Part shown: piece by piece, positions 1 through 9,316 of the stretch
Layout: each line of letters begins with the position of its first letter
Position numbering within the stretch: position 1 is the stretch's first letter
Assembly (NCBI GenBank): GCA_046331425.1
Contig: JAXLQU010000022.1
Span: forward strand, 10,497-74,496
Length of the DNA stretch: 64,000 nt
From: JANNUT01 sp046331425
Lineage (GTDB): Bacteria > Acidobacteriota > Polarisedimenticolia > J045
Reading direction: 5' to 3'
The notes under the pieces: generated by a model
The model's database searches: none
What the model was told of the DNA's origin: nothing
Seen by the model: the letters and a program-made list of their open reading frames with translations, nothing else
Made by a program: the position numbers and the translations under genes

Positions 1-23
1 ACGACAGTCGTTAGGTCACAACC

Positions 24-1151
24 ATGAGCACTCGCCTTGTCTTGGCCGGCGCTGGTCACGCGCACCTCGAACTACTGCGACGTTGCGGGCTGCAGCCTTC
101 GTCAGACGTCGATGTCACGGTGATCTCCCCTGGAGCGACGCACGTCTACTCCGGCATGGTGCCCGGCTACCTCGCAGGGATGTACTCGTTCGACGATGTC
201 AGCGTTTCGATCGAAACGATCTGCCGCCATGCTCGCGCACGTTTTATCTCCGACCGCGTCACCAACATCGATCGCTCGCGACGGGTGCTCGTCACCGCGT
301 CAGGAGTCGAAGTCCCGTACGATCTGCTGTCGATCAATTTCGGTTCACGCGCCCTCGGCGCGATGAAGGACGACGTGCGTCAGCACGCGGTGGTGGCCAA
401 ACCGTTCGATCGCGTGCAGCAGATCCGCGACAGACTGGAGTCGCTCGCGAGGGGGCAGGCGACGCAATCGGCATCGATCTGGGTGGTCGGTGGCGGCGCT
501 GCAGGCGTGGAGCTTGCGTTCGCCGCCGCGGCGGCCATGAAACGACACGCCGGTAACGGGACCGTTCAGCTCGTCGAATCCGGCGATCGCTTGCTGCGCG
601 GCTACGAAACACGGATCCAGCAACTCGCACACCGCACGCTGCAAGAGCGAGGCGTTGTCATCCAACTCCACACGCACGTGGCGGCGCTCGCCGAACGGCG
701 CATCGGTTTCAGCGACGGCACGAGTCGCCCCGCCGACCTGGTGCTGTGGATCACGGGAGCCGAGCCCTCGGTCTCGTTGAGTTCGTCCGGGCTTGCACTC
801 GATGACCGAGGCTTCGTTCTCGTCCGCGACACGCTGCAATCGGTGAACGATGAGCGCGTCTTCGCCGTTGGCGATTCGGCCACGTTGCAGCATGCCCCTC
901 AGACACCAAAAGCCGGCGTCTACGCGGTGCGGCAGGCGCCGGTGCTGTGGAACAACTTGGTTGCCCCCTCGAGCGCTGCTCGCGCGATGCAGCGGTACGT
1001 TCCGCAGAGTAACTACCTATCACTGCTCAACTGCTGCGACGGAACGGCCCTGTTGCGATACAAGCTCTTGCAGCTTCGCGCCGGCTGGGCCTGGCGGTTG
1101 AAGGACCGAATCGATCGCCGGTTCATGCGACGTTACCAATCGATCGCGTGA
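24..1151 (+). CDS. NDH-2-like FAD-dependent pyridine nucleotide-disulfide oxidoreductase
   Basis: This 375-residue protein has the two-Rossmann layout of type II NADH dehydrogenases. The FAD-binding motif GAGHAHLELL lies at residues 9-18, a second nucleotide-binding motif VVGGGAAGVELAFA near residue 155, and the late FAD contact RVFAVGDSATL near residue 280. The N-terminus resembles the dehydrogenase half found fused to selenophosphate synthetase (SelD) in some bacteria, but no SelD half follows. It would oxidise NAD(P)H or a similar donor at the membrane surface; acceptor and substrate cannot be read from the sequence. It lies 414 bp before the first hydrogenase protease on the same strand, so a link to hydrogen metabolism is possible but unproven. 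The start is the first ATG after a weak purine stretch. Confidence 0.8.
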   Translation: MSTRLVLAGAGHAHLELLRRCGLQPSSDVDVTVISPGATHVYSGMVPGYLAGMYSFDDVSVSIETICRHARARFISDRVTNIDRSRRVLVTASGVEVPYDLLSINFGSRALGAMKDDVRQHAVVAKPFDRVQQIRDRLESLARGQATQSASIWVVGGGAAGVELAFAAAAAMKRHAGNGTVQLVESGDRLLRGYETRIQQLAHRTLQERGVVIQLHTHVAALAERRIGFSDGTSRPADLVLWITGAEPSVSLSSSGLALDDRGFVLVRDTLQSVNDERVFAVGDSATLQHAPQTPKAGVYAVRQAPVLWNNLVAPSSAARAMQRYVPQSNYLSLLNCCDGTALLRYKLLQLRAGWAWRLKDRIDRRFMRRYQSIA

Positions 1152-1565
1152 TAACGCGGCCGAGCAGGGGGTAGTGGCGCGGCCCGATCCGCTTCCGCAG
1201 GCCCGCACCCAACCCCTCGCACCGTAGGTCGGAGATGCGTGAGCAGTTGCGCTCATTGTTACCGCGATCCCGGCGGCGCCACGGCAGGCGCGCTACGCGA
1301 GCCTATTGACGTGGCTCAAACGCCGCAACCGCGCGATTGCCCAAAACTGCCGCTATCCGTTGAGGGCTCCGATGAGCACTCGCTTTGCGCTGTCGCCACC
1401 GCAGTCGGCTGAACCGATCGCTGCACGCGTCTCGCATCGAGATGAAGTTGTCGGCTCCGCCGCTCTGGACGAAACCATTGTCCATGGCGCACTCGATGCA
1501 CAGACACGACCGCTTCATCTCCCGCTCTCCACATGCCCCCAACTCGAGATCGTCCAGGAGGAGCC
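1152..1565. other. Intergenic region before hydrogenase locus
   Basis: This 414-bp stretch separates the flavoprotein from the first hydrogenase protease. Short open frames cross it on both strands, but none has a good ribosome binding site or a recognisable motif. A promoter for the protease gene may lie here; no clear -35/-10 pair was found. Confidence 0.4.
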
Positions 1566-2012
1566 ATGACCACGCGCGTGATCGGAATCGGGCGACCGCT
1601 AGCCGGCGATGACGGTGTCGGAATCGCCGTGATCGACGCGTTACGAGCCGACCCACCGCGCGGTGTCGAACTTCACACCGTGCACGACAACAACGAACTG
1701 GTGAGCCTCTTGATGAGCACCGACCAAGCAGTGCTGGTCGATGCCGCGGTGCAAGCCGGGATCCCCGGCACTGTGCGGATTCTCTCGACGGCGGACCTCG
1801 AAGCGGTGCCGCTGAGCGCTCTTCCGAGTCACGACTTGAGCGTGCCGCATGCGATCGAATTGGCGCATCGGCTATCGCTCGACACCCCGGCGCCGAAGAT
1901 CCTGATCGTGGCGATCGCGATTGGGCAGACGCTGCAGTACCGGCACGAGTTGAGTGCCGCGATCCAGGCGGCGGTGCCGGTGGCTGTCGATACCGTAAGA
2001 CACCTGGTCTAG
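1566..2012 (+). CDS. Hydrogenase maturation protease (first copy)
   Basis: This 148-residue protein belongs to the HyaD/HycI/HoxW family of nickel-dependent endopeptidases, which remove the C-terminal peptide of a [NiFe]-hydrogenase large subunit after metal insertion. The N-terminal GIGRPLAGDDGVG motif is present, followed by an acidic nickel ligand in VLVDAA near residue 61 and a His in SHDLSVPHA near residue 95. The ATG at 1566 is chosen because AGGAGGAG sits just upstream; the open frame extends further 5' without support. A second, more HyaD-like protease lies between the cytochrome b and cytochrome c genes, so the locus has two. This one may serve another hydrogenase elsewhere in the genome. 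Confidence 0.85.
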   Translation: MTTRVIGIGRPLAGDDGVGIAVIDALRADPPRGVELHTVHDNNELVSLLMSTDQAVLVDAAVQAGIPGTVRILSTADLEAVPLSALPSHDLSVPHAIELAHRLSLDTPAPKILIVAIAIGQTLQYRHELSAAIQAAVPVAVDTVRHLV

Positions 2013-2103
2013 AAACGACGGACCTGTCGGCCGAAGGTGTTCGTGGAGGCAGGCCCGCTCAATCGGCCAGCCCCGCCAACTGACCTAGATCATGTGCAAG
2101 CGC

Positions 2104-2132
2104 TTTATCGGCCTTCCCGCGCTTTCTATCAT
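2104..2132 (+). promoter_or_regulatory. Weak sigma-70-like promoter candidate for hydrogenase structural genes
   Basis: TATCAT at 2127-2132 matches a -10 box well. It is 17 bp from a poor -35 (TTTATC, 2104-2109). It lies in the 205-bp gap before the small-subunit gene, where the operon promoter would be expected. Only the -10 is convincing. Confidence 0.25.
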
Positions 2133-2217
2133 CCTGCGGCTGGAGGTTGGTATCTGAAACGGATGACCGGATAGGCGCGCGCCGCGCCGCCGCGGCGCCC
2201 ACGATGAGGAGCGTCGC

Positions 2218-3369
2218 ATGCGAACGTCTCGAGACCCCTTCTTGATCGAACTGCAGCGGCGCGGCGTCTCGCGTCGCGACTTCCTCGGTTTCTGCAGCGT
2301 GATGGCCACCGTGCTCGCCCTGCCCAAGTCGGCGATCGCAGCGATCGCCGACTCGATCCAGCACAAACAAAAGCCGACGCTCGTCTGGCTCGAGTTTCAA
2401 GACTGCTGCGGCAACACCGAGTCGTTCTTGCGCGCTGGACGCCCAACCGTGGCCGACATCGTGCTCGATACACTGTCGGTCGATTACCACGAAACGATCA
2501 TGGCTGCGGCCGGGCACCAAGCGGAAGCAGCGCTGCACGGTGCGGTCGAAGGGAAGAAGGGTCAGTACATCGTGGTGGTCGAAGGCTCGATTCCAACCGG
2601 AGCGGGCGGCGCGTACTGCACGATTGGCGGACGCTCGGCGCAGCAGATTGCGCGTGAGGTCTGCGGTGGTGCGGCGGCCACGATCGCGATCGGCACCTGC
2701 GCAGCATTTGGCGGTATTCCTGCTGCTTCCCCCAATCCAACCGGCGCGCTGAGTGTGGCGGACGCCGTGCCTGGTTTGAAGAATCTGATCAACCTGCCGG
2801 CCTGTCCTGCGAATGGCGAAAACCTCGCGGCGCTGGTGGTCCACTACTTGACGTTCGGTGCGTGGCCGACGCTCGATCATCTGCATCGGCCGATGTTTGC
2901 CTACGGCAAGACGATCCACGACAACTGCGAGCGACGCGCGCACTTCGACGCCGGTCAATACGTCGAGAACTGGGGCGACAGCGGTCATCGGGTCGGCTAC
3001 TGCCTCTACAAGATGGGCTGCAAGGGGCCGGTCAGTTATCAAAACTGCCCCTCGATCGGTTGGAACTCGGGAACCAATTGGCCGATCGGTTGCGGTCATC
3101 CGTGCGTGGGATGCGCCGAGCCGAATTTCTGGGATCGGATGACGCCGTTTTATCGACATCTGCCGCCGATCCCAGGCTTCGGCATCCACACCGACATCGA
3201 TCACATCGGCTTGTGGGCGACGGGCGGCGTGGCGGCTGCCTTTGCGGCGCACGGAATTTTCAAGACGGTCGAGTCGCGCGTGCGCGAACGGCAGGCGCAT
3301 CGCTTGCCTTCCGCGACTCCTGGGGGTAACTCGCCGGCCGCACCGCCGGAGCAGGGAGACCGGCCATGA
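2218..3369 (+). CDS. hyaA: [NiFe]-hydrogenase small subunit, Tat-exported, with variant proximal-cluster motif
   Basis: This is the iron-sulfur electron-transfer subunit of a membrane-bound uptake hydrogenase, 383 residues. A Tat signal (SRRDFLGF, residues 18-25) directs folded export. The distal and medial cluster ligands are in place: GYCLYKMGCKGP, then NCPSIGWN and GHPCVGCAEP. Further proximal-cluster Cys are in GTCAAFGG and NLPACPANGEN. The first proximal motif is unusual: DCCGNTESF at residues 62-70, where canonical subunits have CTGC. The second Cys of CxxC is Asn66, and an extra Cys64 is present. A hydrophobic C-terminal stretch (IGLWATGGVAAAFAAHG) could anchor it to the cytochrome b. 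The ATG follows GAGGAGC, and the stop overlaps the large-subunit start (ATGA). Confidence 0.95.
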   Translation: MRTSRDPFLIELQRRGVSRRDFLGFCSVMATVLALPKSAIAAIADSIQHKQKPTLVWLEFQDCCGNTESFLRAGRPTVADIVLDTLSVDYHETIMAAAGHQAEAALHGAVEGKKGQYIVVVEGSIPTGAGGAYCTIGGRSAQQIAREVCGGAAATIAIGTCAAFGGIPAASPNPTGALSVADAVPGLKNLINLPACPANGENLAALVVHYLTFGAWPTLDHLHRPMFAYGKTIHDNCERRAHFDAGQYVENWGDSGHRVGYCLYKMGCKGPVSYQNCPSIGWNSGTNWPIGCGHPCVGCAEPNFWDRMTPFYRHLPPIPGFGIHTDIDHIGLWATGGVAAAFAAHGIFKTVESRVRERQAHRLPSATPGGNSPAAPPEQGDRP

Positions 3370-5075
3370 GTCAGCACATCGTGATCGATCCGGTGACCCG
3401 GATCGAAGGTCATCTACGAATCGAAGCGGAAGTCGACGGCGGCCAGGTCAAGGATGCGTGGTCGAGCTGCACGATGTTCCGCGGCATCGAGATCATTTTG
3501 AAGGGACGCGACCCGCGTGATGCGTGGGTCTTCACGCAGCGTATTTGCGGCGTCTGCACCACGGTGCACGCGATCGCCTCGATTCGCGCAGTAGAAAATG
3601 CGATCGGCGCCGCGCCGCCCCCGAATGCGCGGCTGCTGCGCAACCTGATCATGGCGTCGCAAATGGTCCACGACCATGTGGTGCACTTCTACCATCTGCA
3701 CGCGCTCGATTGGGTCGATATCGTTTCGGCGCTCTCGGCCGACCCGGCCAAGACGTCAGCGTTGGCGCAGTCGATCTCGAATTGGCCCAAGTCGAGCACC
3801 ACGTATTTCACCGGCGTGCGCGACCGGATCAAGGAGTTCGTGGAGCGCGGTCAACTCGGTCCGTTCGCCAACGCTTACTGGGGTCATCCCGCTTATCGCT
3901 TGCCGGCCGAAGCGAACCTGATGGCGGTGGCGCACTACCTGGAAGCGCTCGACTGGCAACGCGAGTTCGCGCGCATTCACGCCGTGCTAGGTGGCAAGAA
4001 CCCGCACCTGCAGAGCTTCCTCGTGGGCGGGATGGCGACGCCGGTCGATCCCAACAGCCAGGCGGCGCTGAATGCAGGCTCGGTCGCCACGATGCGGCAG
4101 ATGATCAAGAGCGCACACGATCTTGTGACGCAGATGTACATCCCCGACGTGCTGGCGGTCGCCTCGTTCTACAAGGACTGGGCCGGGCATGGACAGGGTG
4201 TCGGCAACTACTTGGTCTACGGCGAGTACCCCGAAGGCGATGGCGCGACACCTTCGCTCTATCTCCCGTCGGGTGTGATTCGCGGACGCAATCTCGCGGC
4301 GGTGGAGGACCTGGATGTTTCCAAGATCACCGAGTTCGTGACCCACTCTTGGTACGAGTATTCCGATGGCGATGCGCAAGGCCGGCATCCGTTCCAGGGG
4401 GAGACCACGCCCAACTATACCGGCCCCAATCCGCCGTACGACCGGCTGCGCACCGATCAGAAGTACAGTTGGCTGAAGTCGCCTCGGTACGACGGCTTGG
4501 TAATGGAGGTCGGACCGTTGTCGCGCATGCTCGTCGCCTACGCGCGTGGGCATGCACGGGTCAAAGAGTTGGTTGGCGGCGCACTCGCTCACTTGGGCGT
4601 GGGACCCGAAGCGTTGTTCTCGACTTTGGGGCGAATCGCAGCGCGTGCGTTGGAAACGCAGTTGTTGGTGGAGAAGTTGGACGACTGGCTCGATCAACTC
4701 GCCAGCAACATGGGGCGTGGTGAGTTGAGAATTCACGACAATTCCAAGTGGGATCCGTCGAGTTGGCCGGCCGACTGCACCGGCGCTGGTTTCCACGAAG
4801 CGCCGCGGGGTGCCTTGGGGCATTGGGTGCACATCAAGGACGGGATCATCGCCAACTACCAGTGCATCGTGCCGAGCACCTGGAACGGCGGCCCGCGCGA
4901 TGCGAAGGGTCAACCCGGACCGTATGAGCAAGCATTGGTCGGCACGCCGGTGCACGATCCGGAGCAGCCGCTGGAGATTCTACGAACCGTGCACTCGTTC
5001 GATCCGTGCATGGCCTGCGGCGTCCATGTGGTCGATGCCAAGCGTCGCGAGCTGGCATCCGTGAAGGCTGTATGA
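3366..5075 (+). CDS. hyaB: [NiFe]-hydrogenase large (catalytic) subunit
   Basis: This 569-residue subunit binds the Ni-Fe(CN)2CO centre and splits or forms H2. The L1 motif RICGVCTTVH (residues 59-68, ligands Cys61 and Cys64) and the L2 motif DPCMACGVH (546-554, ligands Cys548 and Cys551) are both complete. Fifteen residues follow His554 (VVDAKRRELASVKAV); this is the peptide a maturation protease should remove. Length and motifs fit group 1 membrane-bound uptake enzymes. It has no signal peptide and would be co-exported with the Tat-bearing small subunit. It overlaps both neighbours by ATGA, which fits coupled translation of the complex. Confidence 0.96.
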   Translation: MSQHIVIDPVTRIEGHLRIEAEVDGGQVKDAWSSCTMFRGIEIILKGRDPRDAWVFTQRICGVCTTVHAIASIRAVENAIGAAPPPNARLLRNLIMASQMVHDHVVHFYHLHALDWVDIVSALSADPAKTSALAQSISNWPKSSTTYFTGVRDRIKEFVERGQLGPFANAYWGHPAYRLPAEANLMAVAHYLEALDWQREFARIHAVLGGKNPHLQSFLVGGMATPVDPNSQAALNAGSVATMRQMIKSAHDLVTQMYIPDVLAVASFYKDWAGHGQGVGNYLVYGEYPEGDGATPSLYLPSGVIRGRNLAAVEDLDVSKITEFVTHSWYEYSDGDAQGRHPFQGETTPNYTGPNPPYDRLRTDQKYSWLKSPRYDGLVMEVGPLSRMLVAYARGHARVKELVGGALAHLGVGPEALFSTLGRIAARALETQLLVEKLDDWLDQLASNMGRGELRIHDNSKWDPSSWPADCTGAGFHEAPRGALGHWVHIKDGIIANYQCIVPSTWNGGPRDAKGQPGPYEQALVGTPVHDPEQPLEILRTVHSFDPCMACGVHVVDAKRRELASVKAV

Positions 5076-5827
5076 ACAGCCGCACGCACGCGGTCATCCC
5101 GCAGCGCGGTGTGCGGATGACGCAAGAGCCCACCGCGACGATCGCGCCGGTGTACGTGTGGGAGTTTCCGGTGCGGCTCTCGCACTGGCTGATCGTGCTG
5201 TCGATCTTCGTGCTTTCGTTTACCGGGTACTCGCTCGGCCGGCCATTCATTTCGGTGCCAGGGGAGGCCAAGGATCACTTCGCGACCGGCACCATGCGCG
5301 CCGTGCACTTCTATGCGGCCACGGTATTCGGCGTGGCGGTGATCATGCGGCTGTATTGGATGGTTTTTTCGCGCAATCGGTTTGCGAGTTGGCGGCAGTT
5401 CATCCCGGTTACGGCAAGACGCTGGAAGAAGTTCTGGCACGTGCTGCGTTTCTATCTGTTCCTCAGCCACGACTCACCGATGACGGTCGGTCACAACCCA
5501 CTGGCAGGGCTCACCTATACGTTCGTGTTTGCGCTCTACGTGATGATGATGCTCACCGGGCTGGGGATTTATGCGCCCGAGACTCACCTCGGATCGCCGT
5601 TGCGGTTGTTGGGGTTCCTGGCTCCGATGTTCGGCGGGCTACAGACGGCACGCTGGCTACATCACATCGGGATGTGGATGCTGCTCGGCTTCTTTGTGCA
5701 CCACTTGGCCAGCGCCCTGCTGGTCTCGCGATTGGAACGCAACGGCATCCTCGATTCGATCTTCTCAGGCTGGAAATACCTCAACGTGTCGGCGTACTAC
5801 CAAGATCAGAAGGATCAACACAAATGA
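5072..5827 (+). CDS. hyaC: Ni/Fe-hydrogenase b-type cytochrome subunit
   Basis: This is a 251-residue integral membrane di-heme cytochrome b of the HyaC/HupC family, which passes electrons from the small subunit to quinone. Four hydrophobic helices are visible, with likely heme-ligand His in RLSHW (first helix), AVHFYAA (second) and HHIGMWMLLGFFVHH (last). The ATG at 5072 overlaps the large-subunit stop by ATGA. A downstream ATG at 5117 is an alternative, since the family homology seems to begin around VYVWEFPVRLSHW. The gene ends in an ATGA overlap with the protease gene. Confidence 0.93.
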   Translation: MNSRTHAVIPQRGVRMTQEPTATIAPVYVWEFPVRLSHWLIVLSIFVLSFTGYSLGRPFISVPGEAKDHFATGTMRAVHFYAATVFGVAVIMRLYWMVFSRNRFASWRQFIPVTARRWKKFWHVLRFYLFLSHDSPMTVGHNPLAGLTYTFVFALYVMMMLTGLGIYAPETHLGSPLRLLGFLAPMFGGLQTARWLHHIGMWMLLGFFVHHLASALLVSRLERNGILDSIFSGWKYLNVSAYYQDQKDQHK

Positions 5828-6381
5828 GCGCGGCAGGCGGCGCGCGGTTGTTGGTGCTGGGCCTCGGCAACGTGCTGTGCGGTGACGACGGCGCGGGCGT
5901 CGAGGCGGTGCGTCGCCTGCTCGAGAGATACGACCCACCCGATTCGGTGCGCGTCGTCGATGGCGGAACGCTGGGGCTGTCGCTGATGGGTTTGTTCGAA
6001 CCAGGGGACGAGGTACTGCTGGTCGATGCGATCCGTGCCGAAGCGCCGTTCGGCACCTTGATCCGCTTGGAAGCCGACGATGTCGCCCCGGCCATGCGCG
6101 AGCGGCTATCGGTGCATCAGGTGGGTGTGGTCGATCTGCTCGATGCCCTGCGTCTCTTGAACTGCTTGCCTGCCCAGTTGACGCTGCTTGGGCTCGTTCC
6201 CAAGACGTTGGAGTTGGGCTTGAGTCGCTCGGCCGAGGTCGAGGCCAATCTGCCGCATCTGGTCGAGGCGGTTGCAGAGGAGATCCGTCGCGCAGGGCAT
6301 GTCTTGCAAATCAGGAGTGCTGATGACGTCGAGCGTCAGGAGAGGGATGGCTACCGTGTTGCTCGCGTGGTGGGGCTGTAG
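5824..6381 (+). CDS. hyaD: Hydrogenase maturation protease (HyaD/HupD type)
   Basis: This 185-residue nickel-dependent endopeptidase should cleave the large subunit after its DPCMACGVH motif. Family motifs are clear: GLGNVLCGDDGAGV at residues 12-25, acidic ligand in LLVDAI near residue 67, and His in LSVHQVGVVDLL near residue 98. The start at 5824 overlaps the cytochrome b stop (ATGA); the open frame reaches further upstream but only as a shadow of that gene. Its position directly after the three structural genes makes it the probable cognate protease, while the copy at 1566 may have another target. The C-terminal 20 residues overlap the start of the cytochrome c gene. Confidence 0.93.
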   Translation: MSAAGGARLLVLGLGNVLCGDDGAGVEAVRRLLERYDPPDSVRVVDGGTLGLSLMGLFEPGDEVLLVDAIRAEAPFGTLIRLEADDVAPAMRERLSVHQVGVVDLLDALRLLNCLPAQLTLLGLVPKTLELGLSRSAEVEANLPHLVEAVAEEIRRAGHVLQIRSADDVERQERDGYRVARVVGL

Positions 6382-6715
6382 CGCGCCCGAGCAGGCGCCG
6401 CTTCCCGCCCGCGTCGACACCGACGCCGCGCGGTTGCAGGGGCGCGCGCTGTTCCTCCAGCACTGCGCGCTCTGCCACGGCTTCAACGCCGATGGTCATG
6501 GTGTTCGACAGCAAGGCTTCGATCGGCCTCCCGCCGATTTCACCGATCGCACCTGGCGCGAGCGGGTCTCTCCCACTCGAGCCTTCGAGATCATCAAACA
6601 TGGCAAGCCGCAGACAGCGATGCCGGCTTGGCACGTATTGAGCGACGAACAGATCTGGCAGTTGGTTTCGTACCTTCGTTCGGTGGCCGGGTCGGCCCCC
6701 GTGGTGTCGCCATGA
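6323..6715 (+). CDS. Single-heme class I cytochrome c
   Basis: This small periplasmic cytochrome c (130 residues from this start) has a heme site CALCHG and a likely axial Met in TAMPAWH. The N-terminus is a short hydrophobic export segment ending WWGCSAP, possibly a lipoprotein although the residues before Cys are not a standard lipobox. The ATG at 6323 follows CAGGAG at good spacing, so the gene overlaps the protease gene by about 59 bp. The stop overlaps the hypF start (ATGA). Inside a hydrogenase operon it may carry electrons away from the enzyme as an alternative to quinone; that role is inferred from position only. Confidence 0.85.
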   Translation: MTSSVRRGMATVLLAWWGCSAPEQAPLPARVDTDAARLQGRALFLQHCALCHGFNADGHGVRQQGFDRPPADFTDRTWRERVSPTRAFEIIKHGKPQTAMPAWHVLSDEQIWQLVSYLRSVAGSAPVVSP

Positions 6716-9014
6716 GTGCTGCCGGGTTGCGCATTGAAATCCGTGGCACGGTTCAAGGGGTCGGGTTCCGGCCGTTCGTCTACCGCACCGCGCACGAGTC
6801 GGGCGTCAGCGGTTGGGTGCGAAACGATGCCTCCGGCGTGACGATCGAAGCATTCGGTAGCGAACGCGAGTTGGCGACCTTCGTCGCACGTTTGGAAACA
6901 GCGCCGCCACCGGCGGCGTCGATTCGCGAATTCAATACCTCGATGATTCCGGCGGCCGACGCTCACGAGTTCGTGATCGTTGGCAGCGATGCCGACTCCG
7001 ACCGTCGGATCTCGATTCCACCCGATCTACCGACCTGCCAAGCGTGCCTGACGGAACTGACCGACCCGGCCAACCGCCGCTATCGGTATCCGTTCATCAA
7101 CTGCACCGATTGCGGTCCGCGCTTCACGATCGCGCTCGACGTCCCCTACGATCGCCCTGCTACCACGATGGCGGGGTTCACGCTGTGCGAGGACTGCGCA
7201 CGCGAATACAACGATCCATTGGATCGCCGTTTTCATGCGCAGCCCAACGCCTGCCCACGCTGCGGCCCGCAGTTGATGCTGATCGATCTACGCGGCGAGA
7301 CGATGCCGCAGAATGAACCGATCCCGGCAGCGGCCTCGGCGCTGCGCGACGGTTGGATCGTCGGGATCAAGGGCCTCGGCGGATTTCATCTGGCTTGCGA
7401 CGCGACGTCGTCGCGTGCGGTGCAACGGCTGCGCGACCGCAAGCATCGCGAGGAGAAGCCGCTCGCGGTGATGGTTGTCGACCTGGCCAAGGCGCATCGT
7501 GTCGCACGATTGAATCGCAGCGAGGAGGCGCTGCTGACCTCGGTGCAGCGGCCGATCGTGTTGCTCGAGCGCCGCGTCGGAGGCGGGCCCGAGTCGCCGT
7601 GCGCCGAGGTGGCGCCGCACAGCGACACGATCGGGCTGATGCTGCCGTACACGCCGTTGCACCATCTGCTGTTGTCAGCGGTAAAGCTGCCGCTGGTCAT
7701 GACCTCGGCCAATCTGAGCGACGAGCCAATCTGCTATCGCAACGACGAAGCACGCGAGCGGCTTCAAGACGTTGCCGATCTGCTCTTGGTGCACGACCGC
7801 GAGATCGCCACGCGCTGCGACGACTCGGTGGCTCGCGTCATCGCGGGCGTTCCTACGGTGCTGCGTCGCTCGCGCGGCTACGTGCCCAAAACTGTAGAGC
7901 TGCGTCAGCCGGTGGCGCGGCCGGTGCTGGGTTGCGGTGCGCACCTGAAGAACGCCGTCTGCTTGGCGGTCGGCGAGAACGCGTTCTTCGGCCCGCATAT
8001 CGGCGATCTGGAAACGCTCGACGCCTACGACGCCTACTGCGATGCGATCGAGAAGTGGAGAGGTTCGTCGGAGTAACCCCCGAGTTGATGGTGCACGACC
8101 TGCACCCCGAGTATCTGTCCACGCGCTACGCCCGCGAGCGGGCGGGCGATGCAGCGGTTGGCGTTCAACATCATCACGCCCACATCGTCAGCGCGATGAC
8201 CGAGCGGAGCCTCACCGGGTCGTGCCTCGGCTTGGCTTGGGATGGCACCGGCTTTGGCCTCGACGGCACCGCCTGGGGCGGCGAGTTGATGCGAGTCGAT
8301 TTCGATCGCTTCGAACGGGTCGCGACGTTCAGGCCGCTTGCGCTGGCGGGTGCCGATCGAGCGATCCGCGAACCGTGGCGCATCGCTGCAGCGCTGTTGG
8401 TCGACGCCTTCGGTGATGAGGTGCCGTGGCAGCAGTTTCCATTGTTCGATGGAATCTCGAGCCGCGAACGGGATGTCGTGCAGCAGATGCTGCTGCGCCA
8501 CGTCAACGCTCCGATGGCGCGCGGCGTCGGGCGTTACTTCGACGCGGTCGGCGCCTTGCTGCTGCATCGAACGCGCGCGCGTTACGAAGGACAGCTCGCG
8601 GTGGAACTCAACATGGCGGCGCAGCCACTGGAGCGCGGCCGCTACGGGTTCTCGCTCGAACCCGACGAGGCAGGGTTGTGGGAGGTCGACCTCCGGCCGA
8701 TGACCTGGCAACTGGCGGCCGACATCCAGCGCGGCGTCGATGCCGGCACGATCGCGGCGCGCTTCCACAACACGTTGGCGCGCGCTGCGACGGAGATGCT
8801 GCGCGTCGTGATCTCGCCGCGCGAGGCGCCGCGTGTCGTCTTGAGTGGTGGTTGTTTTCAGAACCCGCTCTTGGTTGAACGGATCTCCGATGAGTTGCCG
8901 GCGCAGTTCGAGATCTTGGTGCATCGCGATGTGCCGCCAGGCGACGGAGGGATCGCGTTGGGACAGGTCGTCGTCGCCGACGCCCAAGCGCGGGTCAAGC
9001 GAGAGGACAACTGA
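6712..9014 (+). CDS. hypF: Carbamoyltransferase HypF, interrupted by a 1-bp frameshift near 8055
   Basis: HypF makes the thiocarboxamide on HypE that becomes the CN ligands of the active site. The acylphosphatase domain begins at GTVQGVGFRPFVYR. Paired zinc-finger motifs follow (CQACLTEL, CTDCGPRF, CEDCAREY, CPRCGPQ), then a YrdC-like domain and a C-terminal Kae1-like domain with HHHAHI. The frame from 6712 stops at 8076, but homology moves to the next frame at ERFVGVTPEL and runs to 9014. Adding one base around 8055 (reading IEKLERF) restores a 767-residue protein of normal HypF size. Either this is a sequencing deletion or the gene is recently broken. The gene is coupled to the cytochrome c gene before it and hypC after it. 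Confidence 0.88.
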
Positions 9015-9316
9015 TGTGCCTAGGCGTGCCGGGAAAAGTGTTGTCGATTGACGGACTCGAAGCGACCGTCGATTTCTGGGGCGTTCGCCGCACGATTCGG
9101 CTCGACATCGTCGATGAGTCCGTCGGCGTCGGCGACTACGTGCTCAATCATGTGGGGTACGCGATTCGTCGCATCCCCGAGAGCGAAATCGGAGAGACGC
9201 TCGTGCTGTATGAGCAACTGCTCCGTGAGAGCGCCGCCGGCGACATCATGGCGGCCGATGTGCGGGGCGAGATCGCCGCCAGCGATGCCGACAGGAGCCG
9301 CGATGAGCGCATCTGA
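9014..9316 (+). CDS. hypC: Hydrogenase assembly chaperone HypC/HupF
   Basis: This 100-residue chaperone carries the Fe(CN)2CO unit with HypD and delivers it to the large subunit. It begins MCLGVPGKV with the essential Cys2. The core LEATVDFWGVRR is typical, and GDYVLNHVGYAI closes the OB-like fold. The C-terminal tail after residue 75 is longer than in many HypC proteins. Its ATG shares one base with the hypF stop (TGATG). It overlaps the start of hypD by 14 bp. Confidence 0.95.
   Translation: MCLGVPGKVLSIDGLEATVDFWGVRRTIRLDIVDESVGVGDYVLNHVGYAIRRIPESEIGETLVLYEQLLRESAAGDIMAADVRGEIAASDADRSRDERI

Noticed and set aside
1303..1656. Minus-strand 117-residue frame containing CLCIECAMDNGF
   Set aside because: It looks protein-like for a short stretch, but its start lies inside the protease gene and it has no ribosome site or known family.
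2059..3300. 413-residue open frame antisense to the hydrogenase small subunit
   Set aside because: The sense strand carries complete small-subunit motifs; the antisense frame is a high-GC shadow with Arg-rich composition and no motif.
3524..4723. 399-residue frame inside the hydrogenase large subunit
   Set aside because: It overlaps the catalytic subunit in another frame and has random-like Arg/Ala composition.
6712..8076. A naturally truncated HypF lacking the Kae1-like domain
   Set aside because: The missing domain follows immediately in the next frame with normal length and motifs, so a single-base frameshift explains it better.
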